DNA from: Tridacna crocea
Taxonomy: Eukaryota; Mollusca; Bivalvia; Cardiida; Cardiidae
Direction of reading: 5' to 3'
DNA length: 64,000 nt
Assembly (NCBI GenBank): GCA_943736015.1
Contig: OX031059.1
Span: 20,702,501 to 20,766,500, forward strand
The translations under genes were made by a program, and so were the position numbers. This document shows positions 52,046 through 62,100 of this stretch, one piece after another. The first letter of the stretch is position 1, and every line of letters starts with the position of its first letter. The notes under the pieces are model-generated. The model did no database searches and was not told where the DNA came from. It saw nothing but the letters and a program-made list of their open reading frames with translations.

Positions 52046-52481
52046 TTTGCGTATTTCAAGCCAATTATGCACTTAGATTCGTCACTTTTAGGCTTTTTCT
52101 CTGCTTTTATTTGTTCAATGTTTAAGACTACTTTTCCACGCTAAATGAATTAAATAGATAGTCCATGCTAATATTAAATAGCTAAATATTGCGATGTTTC
52201 AGGGTTTTTTTTTTTTTCATTTTTCACCAGACAACTCTCACCCCCTCCAGCATGCACCTACGATGTGTGTAGTTTGAAATTAACGCTGATCCTTGTGGTT
52301 TCAAAGATTTTTTTTTAAATCATTATCAACTTGTTTTTATTTCGATCTATAATATTATAATTATTGTTTTATTTCTTTAATCCAATATTTTTTTTGTCGA
52401 CGACTATGGTAAAGTTTTACCTGAAAAGCCAGCAAAAGTCTGTATATTTCTACCATATGAGTGTTTGTCGAGAACTGTCTT

Positions 52482-52710
52482 TTAACCCATTACCACACAA
52501 TCCCTACTTTTGACGACCCTGAGAAAGAATCCTTTGGAAAACATTGTGGGAAAAGGAGAAAATGCTAGAAACCAGCATTTTCTCCTTTTCCCACAATTTT
52601 TTTTACCCTTCACAAAACAAATTTCAAATTTTCAGTTACTTTTATTTTAGCGTCAGCAAATGCTTTCAATTTGGACAAACCTTAAATTTTGTCATTTGGT
52701 GATGAGTTAA
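52482..52710 (+). mobile_element. Palindromic TTAA MITE, family A, full copy
   Basis: It runs from TTAACCCATTACCACACAAT to TTTGGTGATGAGTTAA, with centre GAGAAAATGCTAGAAACCAG. Confidence 0.88.
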
Positions 52711-52749
52711 ATAAATAAGATTTTAACAAAAAGCCCTAAATAGAATTAT

Positions 52750-53225
52750 CTATGAGCCATGCTCTGGAAAAAAGAGAGCTTAATGCATCTCCGTTAACCC
52801 TTTCCCATACAAGCCCTGGTTTTTACGTGTCTGCAGTAAAAGTCTTTGAAAACACTGTGGGAAAAGGAGAAATTGCTCGTAACGAGCAATTTCTCCTTTT
52901 CCCATAGTGTTTTCTACCCTGTTTGAGAACTTTCTGCAATTTTTTCCAAATCTAAAATTGTTGTCTGCAAACTCTTGCAGTTTGGAAGGGTCCAAAATTT
53001 GTTGTTTGGGAAAGGGTTAAACATGATACTAATTTAAGTCATCACATAAATATGAACCAAAAGGAACCACTTTTTCAATTATCCGTCTAATCATGAGGTA
53101 GTTTGGTCCTTTGACAAACCGGAAATTGACAAGTAACGTAATGTTTCTACCTAGGTCAGTCTACGTGGACTGCGCAGGCTGATCTGGGTCGATACTTTTC
53201 GCAGATGCATTAAGCCCCTTATTTA
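52750..53225. mobile_element. Probable family D element interrupted by a TTAA MITE
   Basis: The left end is GAGCCATGCTCTGGAAAAAA to GCTTAATGCATCTCCG. The right end is CTGCGCAGGCTGATCTGGGT, then CAGATGCATTAAGCCCC. The TTAA element at 52794-53020 begins directly after the left end. Confidence 0.5.
52794..53020 (+). mobile_element. Palindromic TTAA MITE, family A/B intermediate
   Basis: Ends are TTAACCCTTTCCCATAC and TTTGGGAAAGGGTTAA. The centre AATTGCTCGTAACGAGCAAT is of family B type, but the arms (GTGGGAAAAGGAG) and right half are of family A type. Confidence 0.8.
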
Positions 53226-53595
53226 CAGATCACAGCTCAAATATAACTATGTATTGAGATTTATATGTGACATGTTCGCTTGTTTGACGGGTATGAACGA
53301 GTACGTGTTGTTTAAATATTTTTCCAAAGAAGTTTACGTGTAATTTTCATTTCTATTCTTGAGATGAACAAAAAGAAGGTCGCAAGCTTGTCACGACCAT
53401 CAATTTTGACAGGTACAGGGAAATCTGGGTCAGTTTTGTTTCAGAAAGAGAGCGTATGATTAAAGAGCTTTGACCAACGATGACGCTGTTTGCTTTTCTC
53501 AAATATTTGTTATACATAGATAAAATCGTACTGGTAGTATCCCGATATCACACTGAAAATGACAGTAGATATTTGACTATGGCTTGCAACATGCA

Positions 53596-53835
53596 AAAAT
53601 GGGCATTCGGACATTTGCGTAAAGTGTCGTCTCGGATTAGCCTGCGCACTCCGCGCAGGCTAATCCGAGACGGCACTTTACGACAACATTAGATTTTGTG
53701 TCACGGTAAAAGTGCGCATAACAGAAAATTACATAAAAAAAAAAAAACGAAGAATGTTGTTTCGGATTGGCCTGTGCAGACTGCGCAGGCTGATCAAAGA
53801 CAACACTTTACGCAAATGTCCGAATGCCGCTTTTC
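53596..53835. mobile_element. Family C MITE, best copy
   Basis: The terminal inverted repeat GGGCATTCGGACATTTGCGT is matched by ACGCAAATGTCCGAATGCCG at the other end. Two inner hairpins are built on GATTAGCCTGCGCA and its complement. Confidence 0.85.
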
Positions 53836-54206
53836 CTGTGTTGTAGGCCATATGATTTTTCTGAGCTAATAACCTACACAAGCACTCAAACTTTTATTCC
53901 AGCCTTTCTCATTTCCATTGATGTTAGGAAGAAATAAGTAATAATGCTCGGCATTCTACCCATGACTCCATGTAAGCATGTGACCATTGGGGTAAGCTAT
54001 TCTCTGCCCAGGGATTATTAATAACTAGATTATGCTTTGTCCAAATCATCAAAGCTTTAGGCCTTATAATATCAATACAAGGGTCTGGGGAAAAAAAAAA
54101 GAATTTGATGCAAACTACATGGATTCGAATTTGGTATTGTTATTTTCATAAGCCTATAGGTGGCGTCAAAGCAGATTTTTCTTTGTAAGTAAGTATGGAT
54201 ACAGGT

Positions 54207-55322
54207 CATCATTATACTGCAAAGAAATTTCTGGTCATCTGATTAGATAGTGTGCCATGTACACTGGCAAAAACCAACAAAAAAGCAGTTATCCTTTCGG
54301 AAGCTCAGGATACATGACTACACTGTCGACACAACATCCAAAATGGAAGCGTCGATCAAGATTAACATGAAGATTCTCAATCTCCGAGCAGAGATGTCGT
54401 TCGTTACACTCACCATCTCTGCAATGGGCTAAATGAGAAGAATCTTGTCAAACCGAGGAAAAGATGTTTTGTTACTGTTTAACTGTTTCACGTGTAATAT
54501 TATAAAGAAGACAAAGGAAATATGATTCTGGATACATTATAGACCTGTGCATTCAAACTGATGAATTTACCTGTATACAATGGAACTTTTTTTTTTTGAG
54601 CCTCTTTACTGATCAGAATCTTACGCCAATTCTAACAAAAATGGCTGCGCCCATAAATGATGACAACAGTTTTGACACACCGATGGATCTTAGTTTATAA
54701 GATTAAAAAACAAGTTATGGTCCTTAAAGGACATTTAAGCTTTTCAAAAAGTAAATCCCTCTTTTTCGCATTTCCTACCACTTAGTCTGATTGGCCGTAT
54801 GCTATTTGAACAGCACACAAAGTAATCAATATTGGTCTTTCTTTCACTAGCGTTTGTGTCGCCATTCTGAGTTCTGGTCATGTGACGTAAGTATCATGTA
54901 TGACGGACTACTTTCTGAGCCCACTACAGAGGTGAATGTGAATGATCCGGAGTGCAAGAGAGTGGAAGATTCTGCGCCAAGCTGCACGTTTTAGCACGAA
55001 TTACCAAGGTTTCAGTGACGTCAGTTTCCAATGACGTCATTCTTCATTGAATTGGGGCAACGCAGACAGGAAATTCTACTTCGTCAGCGTAATCATTTTT
55101 TCAAACCAAAATAAAAAAAAAAACGGGGGGGGGGAGGATTCGCTTAACAATGGTAAAATTTTGCAGTACAAAGAATTCGGTGTACGGTCAGGTGGCAGAA
55201 GACTTGGAAGCTTGTTCACGGTTGTGGTGAATGATGTTGCCCCGAGCCTCCGGATCGGGTCGACATGATTCACCACAGCCATGAACAAATTTCTAAGTCC
55301 TTTGCCACCTGACCATACAACT
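54207..55322 (+). repeat. Dispersed repeat family G, long copy ending in a fold-back
   Basis: It starts TTATACTGCAAAGAAATTTC, continues with CAACATCCAAAATGGAAGCG, and resumes at about 54985 with ATTGAATTGGGGCAACGCAG and GTACGGTCAGGTGGCAGAAG. The stretch 54425-54985 is not shared with the other copies. Confidence 0.6.
55190..55322. repeat. Long inverted repeat, arms about 52 nt
   Basis: GTACGGTCAGGTGGCAGAAG through TTGTGGTGAAT pairs with ATTCACCACAGCCATGAACA through CCACCTGACCATACAA across a loop of about 30 nt. Confidence 0.85.
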
Positions 55323-55399
55323 GTTTAGTTTTAAGCATCAGGGAGTGGACGGTGTTAACTTTAACCTGCTGGATAAGTGAAATGAAACTTTCAAGCCAA

Positions 55400-55690
55400 T
55401 CGTAAAATCACAAATTTTGCTATTTCAAAGGGACTTGAAAGATAATCTCCTTATCGGACAGTGTGGATCCAAGATTAGACTGCAAGTTCTGTGCAGTCTG
55501 ATCATGCTCTTCACTGTCTGCCAAAGGTGTTTGAGTCACGTTTAGCAGCTCTAGGGTTAATCGAAGATCAGACAGCACCTTATGTGCAGTCTGATCTTGA
55601 TCTACATGATCCGCAAAAAGTCTTTGTAACACGCTTACCATTCCGAAGCGATAATTGGAGATTAGAGTGCATGCTCTCTGCAGTCTAATG
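55400..55690. mobile_element. Family F element, double copy
   Basis: Two head-to-tail family F hairpins: CTTATCGGACAGTGTGGATC with GTGCAGTCTGATCATG, then GTGCAGTCTGATCTTGATCT with GATCCGCAAAAAGTC. The repeat explains most of the 138-codon minus ORF in this stretch. Confidence 0.7.
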
Positions 55691-56410
55691 TTGAAAAACT
55701 CCGTGCGCAACAGGCTGTTAAAATCACCATCGGCAATTACATAGTGAAAGGGATCATTGGGGTCGATTGAAATTGGTGGTGCTTCCTTGCGAAAAAAAGA
55801 AATCAATAATTCGGGCAGGTAATTTGATTTTATCACTCCCTTCGGATAATCATAATAAAGTCGAAAACATCATTATTTATTTACAGGTTTCTATCTTGAT
55901 TACCCTACCTTTATTTCATGCTTTCCGGTAGGTAATAGAGATATTTTTTTGCGATATTTCACCAGTGAAAAAAAAACTACTTTGACTACATTGTAAATCT
56001 TCAATTGAAAGCGGAAACAGTTGTTCCCGCGTACTATTTACCTATACATGTACTAGATAAAATGCGCATGCCTCACAACCAGATGGATATATTACGTAAT
56101 CTATCCTACATGTCTCGCGTTTTGATGTTCTATTTAATGCGTGGTATGCGGAGGGGGGTACGCCACATGGAATAACCGGAAAGAACTGTACTGGATTTCA
56201 ATTAAGTTCCCCCAGAAATAAAAAGAATATTTGTTGTTTTTTTCGGTGAAGGATCGAAATTCATTTTACCTTCTGAATATTATCAGTAACATTTATACTC
56301 GTGGCTGTACTACCATTCATGAAAATATCACCGATGATTTTCACTCGGTGAAATAAATCTCGATCTTTCATCGTAAAAAATAAATATTCTCTATTTACTG
56401 CTAGAGGAAG
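55691..56410. other. Intergenic stretch, nothing recognised
   Basis: Minus frames near 55690-55800 read EAPPISIDPNDPFHYVIADG, not part of the repeat, after a weak acceptor. No family was recognised, and no second exon could be joined. Confidence 0.3.
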
Positions 56411-56411
56411 G

Positions 56412-57068
56412 ATAGTTTAGTTGGATGGTTGGTTGGTTGATAAGTTGCAAAGTAGGTTGGTTAGTTGGTTGGTTGGTTGGTTAGTTGGTTGGTTGGTTGG
56501 CTGGTCAGTTGGTTGGTTGGTTGGTAGGTTGGTAGGTAGGTAGGTAGGTAGGTAGGTTGGTTGGTTGGTTGGTTGGTTGGTTGGTAGGAAGGTAGGTAGG
56601 TAGGTAAGTTGGTAGGTAGGGGTAGGTAGGTAGATAGGTAGTTTGGTTGGTTGGTTGGAAGGTTGGTAGGTAGGTAGGTAGGTATGTTGGTAGGTAGGTA
56701 GGTAGGTAGGTAGGTAAGTTGGTAGGTAGGGGTAGGTAGGTAGATAGGTAGTTTGGTTGGTTGGTTGGTTAGCTGGTCAGTTGGTTAGTTGGTAGGTAGG
56801 TAGATAGGTAGTTTGGTTGGTTGGCTGGTTGTTTCTTTAGTTTTTTGGTTGGTAGGTAGGTAGGTAGGTAGGTAGGTAGGTAGGAAGGTTGGTAGGAAGG
56901 TAGGTTGGTTGGATGGCTGGATGGCTGGCTGCCTGGCAGGCTGACAGGCAGGCAGGTAGGTAGGTAGGTAGGTTGGTTGGTTGTTTGTTTGGTTGGTTGG
57001 TTGTTTGGTTGGTTGGTAGGTCGGTCTGTCAGTCGGTTGGTTGGTTTGATGGTTGGTTGGTTGGTTTT
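56412..57068. repeat. GGTT/GTAG tetranucleotide satellite, about 650 bp
   Basis: Blocks of GGTT alternate with blocks of GTAG over the whole stretch, with a larger repeat of about 100 bp visible (GGTAAGTTGGTAGGTAGGGG at about 56604 and 56712). Minus ORFs rich in QPTN and YLPT are by-products. Confidence 0.92.
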
Positions 57069-57435
57069 TAACGATATTTTCAAGATATTTCCAGCGTAAT
57101 TTCAGTGCACACTGACCCATGTATTCCATTACGTACTCGTACTTTCTTTTCATCAGTATTTCGCACAAAATATGCAAGCCTCTATAGCCACTTGACAACA
57201 TAATCAGTGTGAAGAGTGTTCAACTGTGCAAGGGCAAAGAAGCTTGTCGCAGTGTCTATTCTAAAGCCTTGAAAGAAATTGGCAGAACTTATAGAATGAT
57301 CTTTTTGCAACTTTCAACATAAATTCAGCCAACAGCAAGCATCTAACTTATTTGTTTTTGTCCAAGTGTTCACCTGTAACACGCTTGGGCTCTCAGGAGT
57401 CTGTACCAAACACACTCCCCTGTGTCTCCCACACT

Positions 57436-57622
57436 TTAACTCTTTAAAAAACGACAAAATTTTACACTGGTCCAAATGAAAAGCATTTTGCAGACGACAA
57501 AACAAGAGTGACTGAAATTTTTGAAATTTGCTTTGGGAAGGATATAAAACATTGTGGGAAATGGAGAAAATGTTCTCCTTTTCCCACAATGTTTTCGAAA
57601 GGCTTCTTTCAAAGGGTTATTA
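57436..57622 (-). mobile_element. Palindromic TTAA MITE, family A, diverged
   Basis: It starts TTAACTCTTTAAAAAACGAC and contains ACATTGTGGGAAATGGAGAA then TTCTCCTTTTCCCACAATGT. The right end is partly lost. Confidence 0.75.
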
Positions 57623-57705
57623 AAGGGTGCCTCCGAGCCACAAGGGACCTCTCTCGGGGTTTCAAGCCAGCACGTTGGCGGTTTGGCAACTGGCCTCAGT
57701 TTGTA

Positions 57706-57923
57706 TAAACCTTTACCATACGACAAAATTTATCTCTTCACTAATTCCGACGACAAATTTCAGGCGACAAACTAAATTTGCTCACCTTATCAGCTTTGAC
57801 TGTGAATGAGTAGAAAAAAGTGTAGAAAAGGGGAAAAAATAACATTTCTCCCTTTCCCACTGTGTTTTCAAACATTTTTTCCTCAGAGTCATTAAAACTC
57901 GAGATTTCATAGTAGAGGGCAAA
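57706..57923 (-). mobile_element. Palindromic TTAA MITE, family A, highly diverged
   Basis: AACCTTTACCATACGACAAA and TTTCTCCCTTTCCCACTGTG are in family order. The centre is degraded. Confidence 0.55.
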
Positions 57924-58177
57924 AGAATAGATCAATCAAGGGAAAAACGTTAAGGACTCTTTTTTTCTAAAAGTCATTAGCCCTTTTTTTCCCAGCTAAA
58001 CATGTTTTCATGGTTCTAAAAAAGAAGATTCTGGACATCAGTTGAACAAGAAGATAATTTTACTTACAATTTTCTTTATTTTGTTGAGTTTTTGTACTCT
58101 AAACATTTAACACTTCTGAAATAAAACACGTCTTCTGGTTTTTACACATATCAGCAGTTATTGTTATGGTAATTATT

Positions 58178-58270
58178 ATTATTTTCAATAACCATAATAA
58201 TATCTATAATAATAATAGAAGAATGAAAAGAAGAAGAATGAAAAGAAGAAGAAGAAAAAGAAGACGAAGA
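58178..58270. repeat. Purine-rich AAG tract with AT trinucleotide run
   Basis: AATAATAAT-type units pass into AGAAGAAGAATGAAAAGAAG units. The minus ORF here is serine-rich low complexity. Confidence 0.8.
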
Positions 58271-58374
58271 AAAAGGAAAAGATTCAAAAAGACAATAACA
58301 AAAAAAGAGAACAAAAACAAATAATAAGTATACCGTACTTGCCAATGAGGTAATAAATGACCATCATGTTATCA

Positions 58375-58440
58375 GAAACATGATGGTGATGAGGAGGAGG
58401 AGGATGATGATGATGGTGATGATGGTGATGATGATCACTC
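58375..58440. repeat. GAT/GGT microsatellite
   Basis: About twenty units of GATGATGGT and GAGGAGGAG type. Confidence 0.85.
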
Positions 58441-58594
58441 CGGGATGATCACTATGTAATTCTTCATAATGTCTGAATGTTCTTCGGCGGCATTTAAAAA
58501 TACCAGATAAATTCATTATATGGATGTGACAAATAGAGCATCTGACAGAGTTGGCGTTTGAAATAACTTTCATCTAAAGATTCTCAAAAATGTT

Positions 58595-58826
58595 TTAACT
58601 CTCTACCAAACAATCCCTGATTTTTGCGGCTCAGAGGAAGAAACCTGAAAACAATGTGGAAAAAGAAGAAAATACTGGTAACCCGGTAGCATTTTCTCTT
58701 ATTCCAACAATTATTTTTTACTCTTCAAAAGCCGAGTTACGATTTTTGAGTCACGTTAATTTTGTGGTCTGCAAATACTTTCAATTTGGACCAGTCTAAA
58801 ATTTTGTCGTTTGGTACAAGAGTTGT
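58595..58826 (+). mobile_element. Palindromic TTAA MITE, family A, diverged
   Basis: It starts TTAACTCTCTACCAAACAAT and has TGTGGAAAAAGAAGAAAATA in the arm and TTTTGTCGTTTGGTACAAG near the right end. Confidence 0.7.
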
Positions 58827-58929
58827 ACTTGGCAAGTCATCCATAAAATCGATGAAGCCCAACAGTCGGCTAAATCCTGAGGCAGACTGGCTCTTAGACA
58901 AGCAGAAAAATTACCAAAAGCAAAAGAAG

Positions 58930-59012
58930 TTTCAGAACAGGTCAGCCTGCGCGGATTGCGCAGGCTGATCTGGGTCGATACTTCTTGCAAATGTATCTAA
59001 ACCCCGTTTTAT
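58930..59012. mobile_element. Family D palindromic element
   Basis: It reads AGGTCAGCCTGCGCGGATTG, then GCAGGCTGATCTGGGTCGAT and ATGTATCTAAACCCCGTTTT. It ends about 30 bp short of the ANKRD66-like stop codon. Confidence 0.65.
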
Positions 59013-59039
59013 AGAGTATGACTTATATTGCTTTCTCTA

Positions 59040-59118
59040 CTAGGTTTCTCTCTCCCTTTCTGTCATGGGGTCGAAGTCTTCAGATTCAATACCTTTTTCA
59101 GTCTGTTCTTTCTCCGCA
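59040..59118 (-). CDS. ANKRD66: ANKRD66-like exon 3 with stop
   Basis: The acceptor is ATTTACTTTCAG|TGCGGAG. Entering in phase 2 it completes Ser, then reads AEKEQTEKGIESEDFDPMTE and stops at TAG (59042-59040). Phase fits and the reading continues the FLExAE pattern of the family, but a 3-kb intron separates it from exon 2, so the link is less sure. Confidence 0.55.
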
Positions 59119-62100
59119 CTGAAAGTAAATATGGTCATTATTAGGCTAACAGGCGATGCTGTTGGACCTGTTGTAGAAAGTGTATACTCAGATCGGACTG
59201 CAAAGGACATGTAATCTGATCTTGAATCTACACTTTCCGATGTGGTAAGGTTGTTTTTTAATGGTGAAATGGTTTTGTAAACGCAACAATTCACATACTC
59301 AATGCTGGCAAAAATTATTCATTCGGCATGAAAAATTTTCAGTGTTCAGTAATATATGTTGAATTCTAAAAGAAAAAAAAAACATAATGCCACTTACTTA
59401 TTTCAACACTAGACACCAGACAGAACGAAGTGGGTGGAAAAAAATTGATACCATGCAGTTTTAATATTAATATATGACCGGTCACGCAAAAAGGGACCAT
59501 CTGGGAAGTGCAAAAAGTGTCGACCCTGGTCAGACTGCGCAGATTGCGCAGGCTGACCAGGGTTGACACTTTTCACTTTTAAGATATTTTCTGTACGAAA
59601 AGTGGTCATTCTACAATAGTATACAATCATTTTTGAACTATCAACTGAAATTGACCAGCTCTATCTTTGCTCTGTTTTTATCTAATTGATGTACCATTGT
59701 ACGGAATTTCCAGATTGTCTCTTTTTTGCTTGACAGGTCACATGCTAAAAATACTTGTACTCCTTGACATGGTACTAAATATTTTTAGAGAGGCAGGTGG
59801 GCTGCCCACTCCCCCCCCCCCCCAGAGTACAAAATTCACGCAAATCCTTCACAAAATTAATTTCTCTGCGACTCTTTATGAGGACTACATGATCTTTTCT
59901 TTTCAGAAAACCGACTCATTCAAACCATACGACTGGAACACAGTCTTATATAAAAGTGTTTTATCTTTTAAAAAAAAAAATACTTTTGTTAAAATATATG
60001 TAAGTATCACATATTATTTATTGCATAAAAGTGCATTAAATTCATATTGTTATTTATTACGTGCCTGTTAAATGGGAGGTGGGGAACATACTCAGGGTTC
60101 ACACTTACTTAACCGATGGGCTGAGCTACACGCGCTTGGTTTTTACCAAGACTTTATTAAATAATGCATGACAAATCACTAAGCTCCATTTCCTGCAGAA
60201 CACCATCCAGGTTCAATTATCAACTTTTTTTTCACATATGTTTAAACTCGAATGGAAAACATTATGATATTGTTTTTGTCCTGCTGTAACATATCCTCAA
60301 TCTGGTATACAGAACATATGGATTAATATTAAAGGAGGGGTAAAGGTTAACACTCTGGAAGCTGAAAGTTTGTCTCATCTCACCACGAAATGGAAACTTT
60401 AATATCGCAGTGAATATTTTGAATCAATCTGATTGGTCAATGAAATTTGAATATCAACTTTGAAACAACGGCGTGATGCTAAAAATATTTTTGACCAATA
60501 AGATTTATCCAATATGCCATATCGACAAAGACTTGAAGAGGGTTTATTTTTTCTATAACTTACAACATAAACTGATCATTGAGAGTTGGACATGAATCCT
60601 CACAAAGGAAGACGTATCTCCGGTTGAACAGATAGTGACTGTCGGGGTCTTCTGCTAGGCAAGACAGACGTGAACTGCGGAGACAACGCACCCTTAAATA
60701 CTCGGGTTTTCAGCTCTGGACATGTATGAATTTTTTCAAAACTCTTGGTATGTTAATCTGGCGTGTCTGATAAATCTAGAAAAGTGAGAAGGAATTCACA
60801 CAGGGCTCACCACACCATACCTTGGAAATGTATTACTTGGTGACGCCGGGCTTAAAGTCGATTTATTCGTAAGAGGGGATGGAGAGTGCGGGCGTATTGA
60901 CAAGGATTGTCGGGGTCTTCTCCCACGCAAGACGGAAGTGAATTTCGGGGACAAACCCCTTTTAATTCCATGTGCTGCTTCTTCTGAACATCTATAGGTC
61001 CGTGTCCATGTAAATCACGAAATATTTAGACAGTCAATAATACAGTGTAATTTGACAAATTATTCCCAAACCATGATCATAAGGGATAATTAGTGCGCCG
61101 TCGTCAAGGTTTCAATTTGAGTTTAATCCTTTGTCTGCTAAGTGCGACTCACTTACCTTTTGCGGACAGTGTAGATCAAGATCAGACTGCACAGAACGTG
61201 CAGTCTGATCTTGGATCTACACTGTCCGATAGGGAGATATTGTTCCCCAAAATGTAACTTTGAAAAAGAAATATTTGGGTTTCTACTATCAAAATGAATA
61301 TTTCAGTTTAGTTATTTAGCAGGATAGGGATTAAGTCGCAGACTTTCTTTCAGGACTTTATTCTCTTCATTTAACTCTTTATCAGATGACAGCCCGGCCG
61401 GGTAGCTCGGTAGTTGGTTGTTGCGAGTTCGATACCCGGTTGAGGCGAACTTTCTTTCCGGCGATTTTTGACTCCCACCTCTGATGCATGTGAGGAAAGT
61501 AGTCAGTGGCTTGGAAAGAAAGTTGTGGCAGTACCGGTGTAAGAAAGCAAAGAAACACATGCTAAGGTGCTCTAACTGTCCTTATATGACTATAACTGTG
61601 CAAACGGCATTAAACAAGATACAAGAATGAAATTGCCAACTACAAAATTTTAGACGTGTCCAAATTCAAATCATTTGAAGTCGACAAAATGTATTCGACT
61701 AAAAAGCTGAAATTCGTAGCTAGAAGGGTAGAAACGATTGAAGAACAAATATTGATTTCCAGTACTTTTTTTCCTACAATCTTTTCGAAAACGTCCTTAT
61801 CTAATGTTCTTCTTGAATTTCTATGTAACACTCAGGGTTATGTGGCGAAGGTTTTAAACAATAAGTTTGGACAATAGTATTTAAAATTTACGACTGTAAA
61901 AAGACGATTTTTTTTTTCTTTTTAAGAAAGCGTTAACATAAATTTAAATACCGTTCACTTGTAAATTTATATCTATTATCAACGATAAACTCAGCCAAAC
62001 AACAATTTTATGTCTTTCGAATTAAAAGCAACAGCAGACGTCAAATTCAAATATGAAGATTTCTTACACCATTTTATCTCACCTTTCAAGAAACTCCGAG

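Noticed and set aside
53596-53835. CRISPR-like or tRNA-like inverted repeats
   Set aside because: The GC-rich stems are parts of a MITE with matching outer ends and occur elsewhere in the same form.
55420-55836. A 138-codon minus ORF
   Set aside because: Most of it is two family F hairpins (HVDQDQTAH-like words). The remaining 30 or so residues match no family I know.
56785-57201. A 138-codon minus ORF rich in QPTN and YLPT
   Set aside because: It is the translation of the GGTT/GTAG satellite and has no non-repetitive domain.
59667-60071. A 134-codon plus ORF
   Set aside because: It starts inside a family E element, crosses a C run, and has low-complexity composition.
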